This document shows, piece after piece, positions 17,848-26,532 of a stretch of 63,484 nt of DNA. The notes below the pieces were generated by a model. It had not been told where the DNA came from. It saw only the letters and a list, made by a program, of their open reading frames with translations, and searched no databases. The stretch is from JAADHX01 sp964569385 (lineage in GTDB: Bacteria > Actinomycetota > Acidimicrobiia > Acidimicrobiales > Poriferisodalaceae): positions 1 through 63,484 of the forward strand of contig CAZMUM010000031.1 of the NCBI GenBank assembly GCA_964569385.1. The letters are read 5' to 3'. The translations under genes and the position numbers were made by a program. Within the stretch, counting starts at the first letter, position 1. The number at the start of each line of letters is the position of its first letter.

Positions 17848-18350
17848 CAGCTCACTACGACCAGTGGATCGCCGCGCCATTTCTCGACCATGTCTTCGTT
17901 CTGAATTCGTTCCTGAAGCATGACAATGCCCTCAAGCAAAGCTTCGGGCCTTGGCGGGCATCCGGGAACATATACATCGACAGGAATTATCTGGTCGATT
18001 CCTTTGGTTACGGAGTAGCTATCCCAGTAGGGACCTCCGCAGTTAGCGCACGATCCCATCGAGATGACGTACTTGGGTTCTGGCATCTGCTCGTAGAGAC
18101 GCCGAATGACCGGAGCCATTTTGTCGGTGACCGTGCCAGAAATAACTACTAGATCGGCTTGGCGCGGGCTAGCGGGGAAAGGAATAACACCTAGACGCAT
18201 GACGTCGTAGCGAGGTGAGCCAAATGCTGCGCCCATTTCGATGGCACAACATGCCAGGCCCCACTGATACACCCACAACGAACGCGACCGTCCGAAGTTA
18301 AGCAGCCAAGTGAGCGGCTTGGGGATGAGACCCTTTTCGACTAAACCCAT
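17847..18350 (-). CDS. nuoB: complex I N2-cluster subunit NuoB (11-gene operon)
   Basis: 167 residues from the ATG at 18350, overlapping the end of nuoA by 10 bp. It binds the terminal cluster N2: tandem cysteines in GLACCAIEMG, then GSCANCGG and VPGCPPRPEALLEG. Electron transfer to quinone happens between this subunit and NuoD. Its sequence is clearly different from the second NuoB (GVCASSGG there), so the two operons are not a recent duplication. Confidence 0.96.
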   Translation of the reverse strand: MGLVEKGLIPKPLTWLLNFGRSRSLWVYQWGLACCAIEMGAAFGSPRYDVMRLGVIPFPASPRQADLVVISGTVTDKMAPVIRRLYEQMPEPKYVISMGSCANCGGPYWDSYSVTKGIDQIIPVDVYVPGCPPRPEALLEGIVMLQERIQNEDMVEKWRGDPLVVVS

Positions 18351-18706
18351 CGGAGCACTCCCTTGCGCCACGCGTAACCAAGGCCTAGGGCCAAGATGGC
18401 AATGAAGATGAACATCTCGATTAGGCCAAACAACCCATAAACCTCGAGGCGGACCGCCCACGGAAAGATAAACACGGCTTCGACATCGAAGATGACGAAC
18501 AGAACCGCGAACACATAGTAGCGAATCTGGCTCTGGGCCCAGTCGCCGCCTTCGGGGTCGACACCAGATTCATAGGCCATCTGTTTCGACACTGAAGGCC
18601 GCTGCGGGCGCAAGAGTCGGGAGATGCCTAGTAGCAGCCCAACTAGGCCAACGGCGGCGGCGGCGAAGATGCCAACCGTCAGGTAGCTACGAACGAGTTC
18701 TGACAC
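18341..18706 (-). CDS. nuoA: complex I subunit NuoA (11-gene operon)
   Basis: 121 residues with three membrane helices. The loop YESGVDPEGGDWAQSQIRYYVFAVLF is characteristic of NuoA/ND3, and EAVFIFPWAV carries the conserved acidic residue of helix 2. It is the first gene of the 11-gene operon, preceded by 124 bp of non-coding DNA with two inverted repeats, so a promoter or processing site may lie there. Confidence 0.96.
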   Translation of the reverse strand: MSELVRSYLTVGIFAAAAVGLVGLLLGISRLLRPQRPSVSKQMAYESGVDPEGGDWAQSQIRYYVFAVLFVIFDVEAVFIFPWAVRLEVYGLFGLIEMFIFIAILALGLGYAWRKGVLRWV

Positions 18707-18734
18707 GACGAGAGAGGCTAGTGATTGATTTCAC

Positions 18735-18807
18735 GAGCGGGCGAATCCTCTAACGGCCTCTGTCGGGACGCCCGCTCCATAACGGTACTCGCCCCTGAGA
18801 GGGGGCG
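18735..18807 (-). promoter_or_regulatory. two inverted repeats between the nuo operons
   Basis: The 124-bp gap between nuoN of the 14-gene operon and nuoA of the 11-gene operon holds a 9-bp inverted repeat (18735-18743 GAGCGGGCG with 18769-18777 CGCCCGCTC) and a tight hairpin (18790-18807, CGCCCC and GGGGCG around five bases). No T-run follows on the minus strand, so these look more like an RNA processing or attenuation site than an ordinary terminator. Confidence 0.5.
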
Positions 18808-18830
18808 TGTCACTCTTGGCTAACGATTCA

Positions 18831-20333
18831 TCATCCACCCGCCACCAACACCGGAACAGCATCACGCGCGAACTCGATAAGGCTCTGTGGGATGACCCCG
18901 TACACAACGGTGATGATGGCAGAAACAACAACAACAAAACCAGTTGTGAGCGGCACCGAAAGCCGTGGCGCATCGGAGACGTCGACCTCGCGGTCCCACA
19001 TGCTCGAGATGATCCGCAGGTACATGAACGCCGTGATCACCGAAACCACCATGGCTAATACGGCCAGCCAATAAATCTCGTCGTCGACCGCAGAACGAAT
19101 GACCAGGAACTTGGCGACAAATCCCGAGGTGAATGGCACACCGGCCTGACCAAGCAAAAAGACAGTGAACGCCACAGCAATAAGGGGCCGACGACGAGCC
19201 AAACCTTCATAACGACTGACATCGTGGCCATCGTTCCAGCCAATCAAACTGACAACTGCGAAACTTCCGATCACCATGAATGTGTAGGTGAACAAGTAGA
19301 ACAGGGCCGCACTCGTGCCGTCGCTGGTGGCGGCTTGAACCGCGACCAGAACGTACCCGGCATGGCCAACCGACGAAAACGCAAGCATTCGTTTGACATC
19401 GTTTTGAGTAATGGCCATCACCGCGCCCACGATTAGGGTAATCGCGCTCAGGACGGCAACGATCGGTGTCCAGTCGGCCGAAGTGCGGTTGAACGCCACG
19501 AAGAAAATTCGGAGCATGGCCGCGAAACCAGCAGCCTTAGCCGCCGACGCCATGTAACCCGACACCGGCGAAGGTGACCCTTGGTACACATCGGGAGCCC
19601 AAAAGTGGAATGGTGCCGCCGCGACTTTGAAGGCCAAACCAACCAACATCAGAGCCATGCCGACGTAAAACAACTCGAGGTTGTTTATGCGCGATCCGAT
19701 GGTGTTGAAGTAGGCCGCAATATCGACGAGGTTTGTGGAACCCGTCGCGCCATAAACGAGGGCGATGCCGTACAAGAAGAACGCACTCGAGAACGCTCCG
19801 AGCACGAAGTACTTCATGGCCGCTTCTTGGGCTTCGCGCCGTCGGAACTGCATTGCCGCCATCACGTAAAGCCCAATAGACAAAGCCTCGAGGCCAATGA
19901 ACAAGACAATGAGGTCGTTGGCAGAAGCCATCACTATGGCGCCAACCGCTGTCAGCAGTAGTAGAGCGCTGAACTCCGGTGCGGCCATGTGTTCGCGTTT
20001 GATGTAGGAATGACCGACCAATGAGGTAGCGACGAGAGCGCTAAGGGTCAGGATTGTAAAGAAGATCGAGAATCCGTCGACGCCAACGGCCCCGGCGACC
20101 GTAGATGAAGGCCCCTCGTCGCGTATGTCGTTCCAGACAAACCACGCGATGACCCCAGCAGCGACACCGGAACCAACCGTCACAGCAGTCGAGAACGAGT
20201 CGGGCACCTTGGTTGGAGAAAGCGATGTGACCAACAAAATTACCAACGCCGCCACCACCAGAATAATCTGAGGGGTTAGCGGCAGCCAATCGATCGACGG
20301 GCCCTGAAAGTTAGAGAGCTGAGCAAGAATCAT
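18831..20333 (-). CDS. nuoN: complex I subunit NuoN (14-gene operon)
   Basis: 500 residues, antiporter-like subunit. Motifs include AAAPFHFWAPDVYQGSPSPVSG, VKRMLAFSSVGHAGYVLVA and GLEALSIGLYVMAAMQFRRREAQEAAMKYFV (split here only for description; about residues 127-157). Start ATG at 20333 overlaps the stop of nuoM by 4 bp. It is the last gene of the 14-gene operon. Confidence 0.95.
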   Translation of the reverse strand: MILAQLSNFQGPSIDWLPLTPQIILVVAALVILLVTSLSPTKVPDSFSTAVTVGSGVAAGVIAWFVWNDIRDEGPSSTVAGAVGVDGFSIFFTILTLSALVATSLVGHSYIKREHMAAPEFSALLLLTAVGAIVMASANDLIVLFIGLEALSIGLYVMAAMQFRRREAQEAAMKYFVLGAFSSAFFLYGIALVYGATGSTNLVDIAAYFNTIGSRINNLELFYVGMALMLVGLAFKVAAAPFHFWAPDVYQGSPSPVSGYMASAAKAAGFAAMLRIFFVAFNRTSADWTPIVAVLSAITLIVGAVMAITQNDVKRMLAFSSVGHAGYVLVAVQAATSDGTSAALFYLFTYTFMVIGSFAVVSLIGWNDGHDVSRYEGLARRRPLIAVAFTVFLLGQAGVPFTSGFVAKFLVIRSAVDDEIYWLAVLAMVVSVITAFMYLRIISSMWDREVDVSDAPRLSVPLTTGFVVVVSAIITVVYGVIPQSLIEFARDAVPVLVAGG

Positions 20334-21910
20334 TCGCCCTCAGCTCCTTCGGCGTCGCCTAGGTGATCGGCGGGGATTACTACCACATCTTCTGGGCGTT
20401 CGTAGTCTGAGTATTGTTCGACGTGTTCGATGAGGCTGTCCACGCTTGGTTCGATGCGTTCGAGGAATGGCTTGGGGTACACCCCGATGAACACCATGGC
20501 CACCAAGAACGGTGCGAGCACCAAGAACTCCGAGCTCTTCATGTCTGGCGTCGCAAGGTCGGCTTCGGTTGGCTCACCGTGGAACACCCGCTGATAAGCC
20601 CAAAGGAGGTAGATGGCAGCCAGGATCACCCCAAATGCGGCCACAACTGTCCACCAACGCCGAGTTTCGAACGAACCAATGAGGATGAGGAATTCGCCCA
20701 CAAACCCGTTGAGACCTGGCAGCCCGATAGAGGACAACATCGAGACTGTAAACACCGCCGCCATTACAGGTGCAGCCTTCTGAAGGCCCGATAGCTCAGA
20801 GATCAGACGGGTCTTGCGACGGTCGTAAATCATTCCGACCAAGATGAACAGCGCACCAGTGGACACACCGTGATTGACCATCTGAAGAATACTGCCGGTG
20901 ATGGCCTGGGTAGTGAGGGCAAACGTGCCAAGCACGATGAACCCCATATGGGCAACTGACGAGTACGCAACCAGCCGCTTTAGGTCGCCTTGTACCGTGG
21001 CCACGATGGCGCCGTAAATGATGCCGATGACACCGAGCGTTACCAAAAGCGGCGCGAAATATACTGAAGGCTCTGGGAACAGATACAGCCCGAACCGCAG
21101 CAACCCATAGGTGCCAAGTTTGAGCATAACTGCGGCCAGGATGACCGAACCGCCGGTCGGAGCTTGGGTGTGAGCATCGGGCAGCCAGGTATGGATAGGA
21201 GCTATTGGCACCTTGATTGCGAAGGCCAGCACAAAGGCTAAGAACAGCCACCGGGCGGTGTTCTGAGATAACGACTGACGCTCGGCTAGCTCGATGAGGT
21301 TGAAGCTAAGCCCGCCATCGGATGCCGACAACGACACCAACACCAACATGGCCACGAGCATGAACGCAGAGCCAAACATGGTGTAGAGGAAGAACTTGGT
21401 AGCCGCATACTTGCGGTCGGCGTATCCCCAGCCCGAGATGAGCATGTACATCGGGACCAGAACGATCTCGAAGAAAACGAAGAACAAAAATAGGTCGAGA
21501 GCAACAAAGGCGCCAAAGGCGGCCGCTTGCAAAAGCAACATCCAGGCGGTGTAGGACTTCTCGTCGCCGTGGGGATCAATGCCGGCCAACACGACAGGGA
21601 AGATCACGCCCGTCAACACAACGAGCCACAATGAAATACCGTCGACACCCACATGCCACGAGATACCAAGGGCCGGAATCCATGACTGAACGGTCTCGAA
21701 CTGGAAACCGCCGACGCCTGTCTCGAACTGAGTGGCTAGATAGATAGCCAGGCCACCGGCGCTACCGGACGCCAGAACACCAACCTGGCGATGAAGCCCT
21801 GGCGAGTTCTTCGGCAAGACCGCCACCAGTGCCGCACCGAAAAGAGGCAGAGCAATGAGGGTGTTGAGAATAGGGAAGGTAGCTGCGCCCTCTATGGCGA
21901 GAAGACTCAT
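20330..21910 (-). CDS. nuoM: complex I subunit NuoM (14-gene operon)
   Basis: 526 residues from the ATG at 21910, which overlaps the nuoL stop (TGATG). Antiporter-like proton pump subunit with FFVFFEIVLVPMYMLISGWG, KVPIAPIHTWLPDAHTQAPT and LKRLVAYSSVAHMGFIVLG. The C-terminal 30 residues (after about 495) are acidic and extend beyond the last helix, unlike NuoM of the 11-gene operon. A frame extending 24 bp upstream lies in nuoL and was rejected. Confidence 0.96.
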   Translation of the reverse strand: MSLLAIEGAATFPILNTLIALPLFGAALVAVLPKNSPGLHRQVGVLASGSAGGLAIYLATQFETGVGGFQFETVQSWIPALGISWHVGVDGISLWLVVLTGVIFPVVLAGIDPHGDEKSYTAWMLLLQAAAFGAFVALDLFLFFVFFEIVLVPMYMLISGWGYADRKYAATKFFLYTMFGSAFMLVAMLVLVSLSASDGGLSFNLIELAERQSLSQNTARWLFLAFVLAFAIKVPIAPIHTWLPDAHTQAPTGGSVILAAVMLKLGTYGLLRFGLYLFPEPSVYFAPLLVTLGVIGIIYGAIVATVQGDLKRLVAYSSVAHMGFIVLGTFALTTQAITGSILQMVNHGVSTGALFILVGMIYDRRKTRLISELSGLQKAAPVMAAVFTVSMLSSIGLPGLNGFVGEFLILIGSFETRRWWTVVAAFGVILAAIYLLWAYQRVFHGEPTEADLATPDMKSSEFLVLAPFLVAMVFIGVYPKPFLERIEPSVDSLIEHVEQYSDYERPEDVVVIPADHLGDAEGAEGE

Positions 21911-23808
21911 CACGCTGCCACCGACAGGAGCCACACTACGATGGCAAGGGCGCCAAGAGCAACGCCGACGGCATATTGGCGAAGCATTCCGCTCTGTCCT
22001 GGCTGAATCAGCAAACCAATCTTCTGCACCAGGCGCCCAGCGCCATTAACCGCACCATCGACCAGTTTCTGATCGCCGGCAGCTATGGCATCGAACGTTT
22101 TCTGGCCTGGGCCGCCGACGATCTTGGCGTATGTGGCGTCGACGTACATTGCGTTCTCGAGGAACTTCGGCTCGAGTCTGTCGGTGGGGATTCGCTTCTG
22201 AAGCCAAGCAGCAGCGGCAATAGCCATTCCGACGAGGCCGACGATAACTGCTACCGCGGCCAAGGTGACCTTGGTAGCAGTCGTTGATTCGAATTGGTGA
22301 AGGCGCCCGTACTCAAAGACAGGCTCGAGGAAGTGCTCGAGGACAAGCCACTCCTTGAACAATGGCAAGTTGAGAGCACCACCGACCATGGCCGCGACTG
22401 CCAACACGCCGAGAGGCAGGACCATGGTCCAAGATGACTCGTGGGGAACAACCTCGGGTTGGCCTTGCGGGCGGTTGTCGTTCCAGCGGGCTTCGCCGAA
22501 GAACACAAGGAACACTTGACGGCTCATGTAATAGGCCGTCAGCAACGCAGTAACAAGACCAACGGCCCACAAGCCCTTGCCGATGCCGTCGACCTCCCAG
22601 GCCGCCAGCAGAATCTCGTCCTTGGACCAGAAACCAGCGAACGGCGGCACTCCCGCAATAGCTAACCAACCAACGATGAACGTTCCTGCGGTAAGGGGCA
22701 TGACCCTGCGAAGGGCACCCATCTTTCGCATGTCTTGTTCGTCCTGCATCCCGTGAATGACCGAGCCAGAACCAAGGAACAACAACGCTTTGAAGAAGGC
22801 ATGAGTTATGACGTGGAAGATGGCTGCGACGTAGGCGCCAGACCCAATGGCCAAGAACATGAAACCAAGCTGGGACACTGTGGAGTACGCCAATACCTTC
22901 TTGATGTCGTGCTGGGCCACGGCGGCTAAGGCCGCGAACAGTGCCGTAGCGGCACCAACAACGGCAATAACGGTTAGGGCGTTATCGGTGAGTACCGGGT
23001 TCATGCGAACCAGAAGGTAAACACCAGAAGTGACCATCGTGGCTGCGTGAACCATCGCCGATACCGGCGTCGGGCCCTCCATGGCATCTGGAAGCCAGAC
23101 GTACAACGGAAGCTGAGCCGACTTACCAGCAGCGGCAACAAGGAACAGAAGCGCTATCGCGGTCGCCGTTGTGTTGGTAAGGGACCCTGCCGCCGGCCCG
23201 ATGTCGACGTAGGTGATGGTGCCGATTGAGGTCCACAACAAGAACGTGGCCAGCATGAACCCCCAGTCGCCAACTCGGTTGGTTACGAAGGCCTTCTTTC
23301 CGGCCGTGGCCGCACTTTCGCGGGTATGCCAGAAAGAAATGAGGAAATATGAACAGGCCCCAACGCCTTCCCACCCAAGGAAGGTGATGACCAAGTTGTT
23401 GCCAAGCACCAGCATGAGCATCGAAAACAAGAACAGGTTGAGGTACACGAAGAACTTCGAGTAGTTCTCGTCGCCATGCATGTAACCAATCGAATACAGG
23501 TGAATGAGGCTGCCAACGCCTGTGATGAACAGCGCCATGGTGATCGACAACGGATCGACCAGAAAACCGGCTTCTACTTCGAGACTTCCGACGGGTAGCC
23601 AGTCGAACAGCACCTGTTCGAAGATTCGGTTGTCGCCGTCACGTTTGAGGAGCCCAGCGAACACGACCAGGGTGGCAACAAAGGACGAACCAGAGACCGC
23701 AGTTGCGATCCACCCCGCGTTCGGCTCGCCAATTCTTCGGCCGGCCACAAGCAAGAAAACAAAACCGGCGAGCGGCAGAGCGGGTATCAACCAGACAAGA
23801 GCGAGCAT
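21910..23808 (-). CDS. nuoL: complex I subunit NuoL (14-gene operon)
   Basis: 632 residues, the distal proton pump subunit. Motifs are GWEGVGACSYFLISFWHTRE, KSAQLPLYVWLPDAMEGPTP (a leucine-tyrosine-valine run where HTW is usual), KKVLAYSTVSQLGFM and HAFFKALLFLGSGSVIHGM. It follows nuoK by 3 bp. Length is close to the usual 610-640 residues. Confidence 0.96.
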   Translation of the reverse strand: MLALVWLIPALPLAGFVFLLVAGRRIGEPNAGWIATAVSGSSFVATLVVFAGLLKRDGDNRIFEQVLFDWLPVGSLEVEAGFLVDPLSITMALFITGVGSLIHLYSIGYMHGDENYSKFFVYLNLFLFSMLMLVLGNNLVITFLGWEGVGACSYFLISFWHTRESAATAGKKAFVTNRVGDWGFMLATFLLWTSIGTITYVDIGPAAGSLTNTTATAIALLFLVAAAGKSAQLPLYVWLPDAMEGPTPVSAMVHAATMVTSGVYLLVRMNPVLTDNALTVIAVVGAATALFAALAAVAQHDIKKVLAYSTVSQLGFMFLAIGSGAYVAAIFHVITHAFFKALLFLGSGSVIHGMQDEQDMRKMGALRRVMPLTAGTFIVGWLAIAGVPPFAGFWSKDEILLAAWEVDGIGKGLWAVGLVTALLTAYYMSRQVFLVFFGEARWNDNRPQGQPEVVPHESSWTMVLPLGVLAVAAMVGGALNLPLFKEWLVLEHFLEPVFEYGRLHQFESTTATKVTLAAVAVIVGLVGMAIAAAAWLQKRIPTDRLEPKFLENAMYVDATYAKIVGGPGQKTFDAIAAGDQKLVDGAVNGAGRLVQKIGLLIQPGQSGMLRQYAVGVALGALAIVVWLLSVAA

Positions 23809-23811
23809 GCC

Positions 23812-24117
23812 TTACCCCTTCAACGCGTTCAGATCGTCGGCGGTAACACCTGGTTGACGTCTCACAATGGCGACCACTAATCCGAGACCAACTACAACTT
23901 CGGCAGCCGCCACCACAAGTACGAAGAAGACCACCGTCTGACCAGCGATATCACCCAGGCTGCGCGAGAAGGTAACGAACGTCAAGTTGATGCCGTTGAG
24001 CATTAACTCGACACACATCAACATCACAAGCGGGTTTCGGCGCAATAGCAGCCCAACACCACCGATGATAAAGAGCAGAGCACCCAGTAGGAGATACCAG
24101 TTGGCGGAGACTTCCAT
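23812..24117 (-). CDS. nuoK: complex I subunit NuoK (14-gene operon)
   Basis: 101 residues with three membrane helices. VMLMCVELMLNGINLTFV carries the conserved glutamate of helix 2, and AAAEVVVGLGLVVAIVRR the acidic residue of helix 3. The start overlaps the stop of nuoJ by one base. Size and motifs are standard. Confidence 0.96.
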   Translation of the reverse strand: MEVSANWYLLLGALLFIIGGVGLLLRRNPLVMLMCVELMLNGINLTFVTFSRSLGDIAGQTVVFFVLVVAAAEVVVGLGLVVAIVRRQPGVTADDLNALKG

Positions 24118-24668
24118 CAGTTGGATGCCTCCGATGGTTCGGTGTCGAGTGGCGGTTGGCGTCTCGAAAGAACGACGGCCCCAATCACGGCCACCACGAG
24201 CAAAACCGAGGTCAATTCGAAAGCATAAACGTACTGATCGAACAGAGACTCGGCCAACAGATCGACGTTTGGCGTGACGTTGTCGATGACACCACCCTGT
24301 GACTGAATGCCGGTCCTGGTGGTGTCGACGTTAACAATGAGGTAGCCAACAACGGCTAGGGCCACTACCGCGAAACCAGCCGCAGCGGTCTTCTGGCCGC
24401 GCAGTCTGCCAAGCTCCAGATCGGTGGCGACGTCGACGCCGAGCAACATGATGACGAAAAGAAACAGCACCACAATGGCGCCGGCGTACACGATGACCTG
24501 AACTGCGGCCAAGAAGTGCGCCTCTTGGGCGATGAACAACACCGCGATACCAAACAAGGTCATGACCAACATGAGCGCCGAGTGCACTGGATTACGGGCC
24601 GCTATTACGCCGACGGCTCCAGTGAGGCAGATGACAGCGCAGATTACGAAAACGATGATGTCGACCAC
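24117..24668 (-). CDS. nuoJ: complex I subunit NuoJ (14-gene operon)
   Basis: 183 residues with five predicted helices. VQVIVYAGAIVVLFLFVIMLLG is the conserved helix 3 region. Start and stop overlap neighbours by one base (nuoI and nuoK), the usual tight packing of this operon. The tail is short and polar. Confidence 0.94.
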   Translation of the reverse strand: MVDIIVFVICAVICLTGAVGVIAARNPVHSALMLVMTLFGIAVLFIAQEAHFLAAVQVIVYAGAIVVLFLFVIMLLGVDVATDLELGRLRGQKTAAAGFAVVALAVVGYLIVNVDTTRTGIQSQGGVIDNVTPNVDLLAESLFDQYVYAFELTSVLLVVAVIGAVVLSRRQPPLDTEPSEASN

Positions 24669-25288
24669 TAGCTCTGCCCTCCATCTGGATCGTCGTCAGA
24701 CGGTGCCGTCTGGCCCAATTCGGGTGAGCGGACACCGTAGCCGAGCTCGGCGCTCCAACCGACCTGGCCAACATGGGCAGCACTACCAGAAGGCGCAGTT
24801 GCTCGCATCCAACCAGAGGTCAGTGCATCGTCGCCCTCGTGCCACAACTCCCACGGTTGACGTTGGGGCTTGCCTTCGTCATCGACCACAAGTTCGTCTT
24901 TGGTGTAAATCGCATCTTGGCGGTTGGCGAACGAGAACTCGAACATCTTCGTTTCGGTTATGGCTTCTGTGGGGCAAGCCTCGACACACAGGTCGCAATG
25001 AATACAGCGCAGGTAGTTGATCTCATAGACATACCCAAAACGTTCGCCAGGCGACACCGGGTCATCGATCGGGTTATCGGCGCCACGAACATAGATGCAA
25101 TGGGCCGGACACACGCCAGCGCACAACTCGCAGCCAATGCACTTCTCCATACCGTCTTCGTAGCGATTCAAGACATGGCGGCCATGGAAACGTTCGGGTT
25201 TTGGTCTCTTCTCTTGTGGATACTCAGTCGTGACACGCTCTTCGAAGAGGCGATTGAACGTGACCTTGAATCCGGCTAGGTAGCCCAT
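24668..25288 (-). CDS. nuoI: complex I 4Fe-4S subunit NuoI (14-gene operon)
   Basis: 206 residues. Two 4Fe-4S motifs: CIGCELCAGVCPAHC and CIHCDLCVEACPTEA. They should hold clusters N6a and N6b between NuoG and NuoB. The N-terminal membrane-facing helix (MGYLAGFKVTFNRLF) is typical. A C-terminal tail of about 50 residues rich in polar and acidic residues goes beyond the ferredoxin fold. It lies 2 bp after nuoH. Confidence 0.97.
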   Translation of the reverse strand: MGYLAGFKVTFNRLFEERVTTEYPQEKRPKPERFHGRHVLNRYEDGMEKCIGCELCAGVCPAHCIYVRGADNPIDDPVSPGERFGYVYEINYLRCIHCDLCVEACPTEAITETKMFEFSFANRQDAIYTKDELVVDDEGKPQRQPWELWHEGDDALTSGWMRATAPSGSAAHVGQVGWSAELGYGVRSPELGQTAPSDDDPDGGQS

Positions 25289-25290
25289 TG

Positions 25291-26505
25291 TTAGCTCCCT
25301 CCCCGGTTGCTTGGCTCATTCTCGCGCTCGAAGGCACGGTCGCCAGCGGCAAAAGCGGCGGTCAACAGTGCCGTGCAAATGACCGCAATAATTGAGCCAA
25401 CAATGATGGTGGGGATCGGGTCGATCTTGTCATCGCGCCAGAGCACAATCGCACTGTAAACAAGCAGCCAGCCCAACATGACCGGTATGAGCACCTTCCA
25501 GCCCAGATCCATGAGCTGGTCATACCGAAGTCGAGGCAGTGTCGCCCGGAACCAAACGAACACGAACAGGAACACCAACACCTTGCCGAAGAACCATAGG
25601 CTCGGGAATAACCAGTCGAGGCCAAAGAAGATAGGCCCGGCGGGGCCACCGAAGAAGAGGGTGACCATGATGGCCGACATCGTGATGACGTTCATGAACT
25701 CGGCCAGGAAGAACATGGCGAAACGGATGGAGCTGTACTCGGTGTGGAAACCACCGACGAGTTCTTGTTCGGCCTCGACAAGATCGAACGGTGGTCGGTT
25801 GAGCTCGGCGGTGGCCGCTATGAAGAACACAACAAACGGGATCAAGCCGGTCGCGAACCAGTACCAAGAACGGTAGCTGCCTGATTGGGCGGCCACGATG
25901 TCGTGGGGTGACAAAGAGCCTGCCGCAATCACGACGGCCACAACGGCCATACCCAGAGCGGCCTCGTAGCTGATGGCTTGAGCCGAAGCCCTAACCGCGC
26001 CCAGGAGTGGATACTTCGAACCAGACGACCAACCGGCGAGCATGATTCCATACACAGCGATCGATGACGCGGCCAGCAGCAACAAGATGCCCATCGGCGG
26101 GTCGGCGACCTGAAGATAGGTCTCCTTGCCGAACAATGTGACAGTCCCTGACGTCGGGTCGCCGTCCTTGAATACACCACCAACTGGCACGATGGCGAAA
26201 GCGACGAACGCCGTCACGACAGATAGGTACGGGGCCAGACGAAACACCAGTGAGTCGGCTTCACGTGGTCGGAGGTCTTCTTTGAAGAAGAACTTCAGGC
26301 CATCGGCCAGGGTTTGAAGAATGCCCCAGGGTCCGGCCACGTTTGGGCCGATGCGGTTCTGCATGTCGGAGATGAGCTTGCGCTCAAACCACACCATAAA
26401 CATGGTGGCAACCAGCAGAAATCCGAACGCGAGCCCGACCTTGAACAAAACAACGAGGACGTCGCCCCAGTCGATGGTGCCACGAAGAAGAGGATCACCA
26501 GACAC
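25291..26505 (-). CDS. nuoH: complex I subunit NuoH (14-gene operon)
   Basis: 404 residues, longer than the 338-residue NuoH of the other operon. Family text includes ISDMQNRIGPNVAGPWG, AELNRPPFDLVEAEQELVGG and VWFRATLPRLRYDQLMDLGWK. The extra length is a charged C-terminal extension (after about residue 375) common in actinobacterial NuoH. It forms the base of the quinone tunnel. Gap of 27 bp to nuoG. Confidence 0.97.
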   Translation of the reverse strand: MSGDPLLRGTIDWGDVLVVLFKVGLAFGFLLVATMFMVWFERKLISDMQNRIGPNVAGPWGILQTLADGLKFFFKEDLRPREADSLVFRLAPYLSVVTAFVAFAIVPVGGVFKDGDPTSGTVTLFGKETYLQVADPPMGILLLLAASSIAVYGIMLAGWSSGSKYPLLGAVRASAQAISYEAALGMAVVAVVIAAGSLSPHDIVAAQSGSYRSWYWFATGLIPFVVFFIAATAELNRPPFDLVEAEQELVGGFHTEYSSIRFAMFFLAEFMNVITMSAIMVTLFFGGPAGPIFFGLDWLFPSLWFFGKVLVFLFVFVWFRATLPRLRYDQLMDLGWKVLIPVMLGWLLVYSAIVLWRDDKIDPIPTIIVGSIIAVICTALLTAAFAAGDRAFERENEPSNRGGS

Positions 26506-26532
26506 GTGAGAACACCTCAGATCGTTCGTGTT

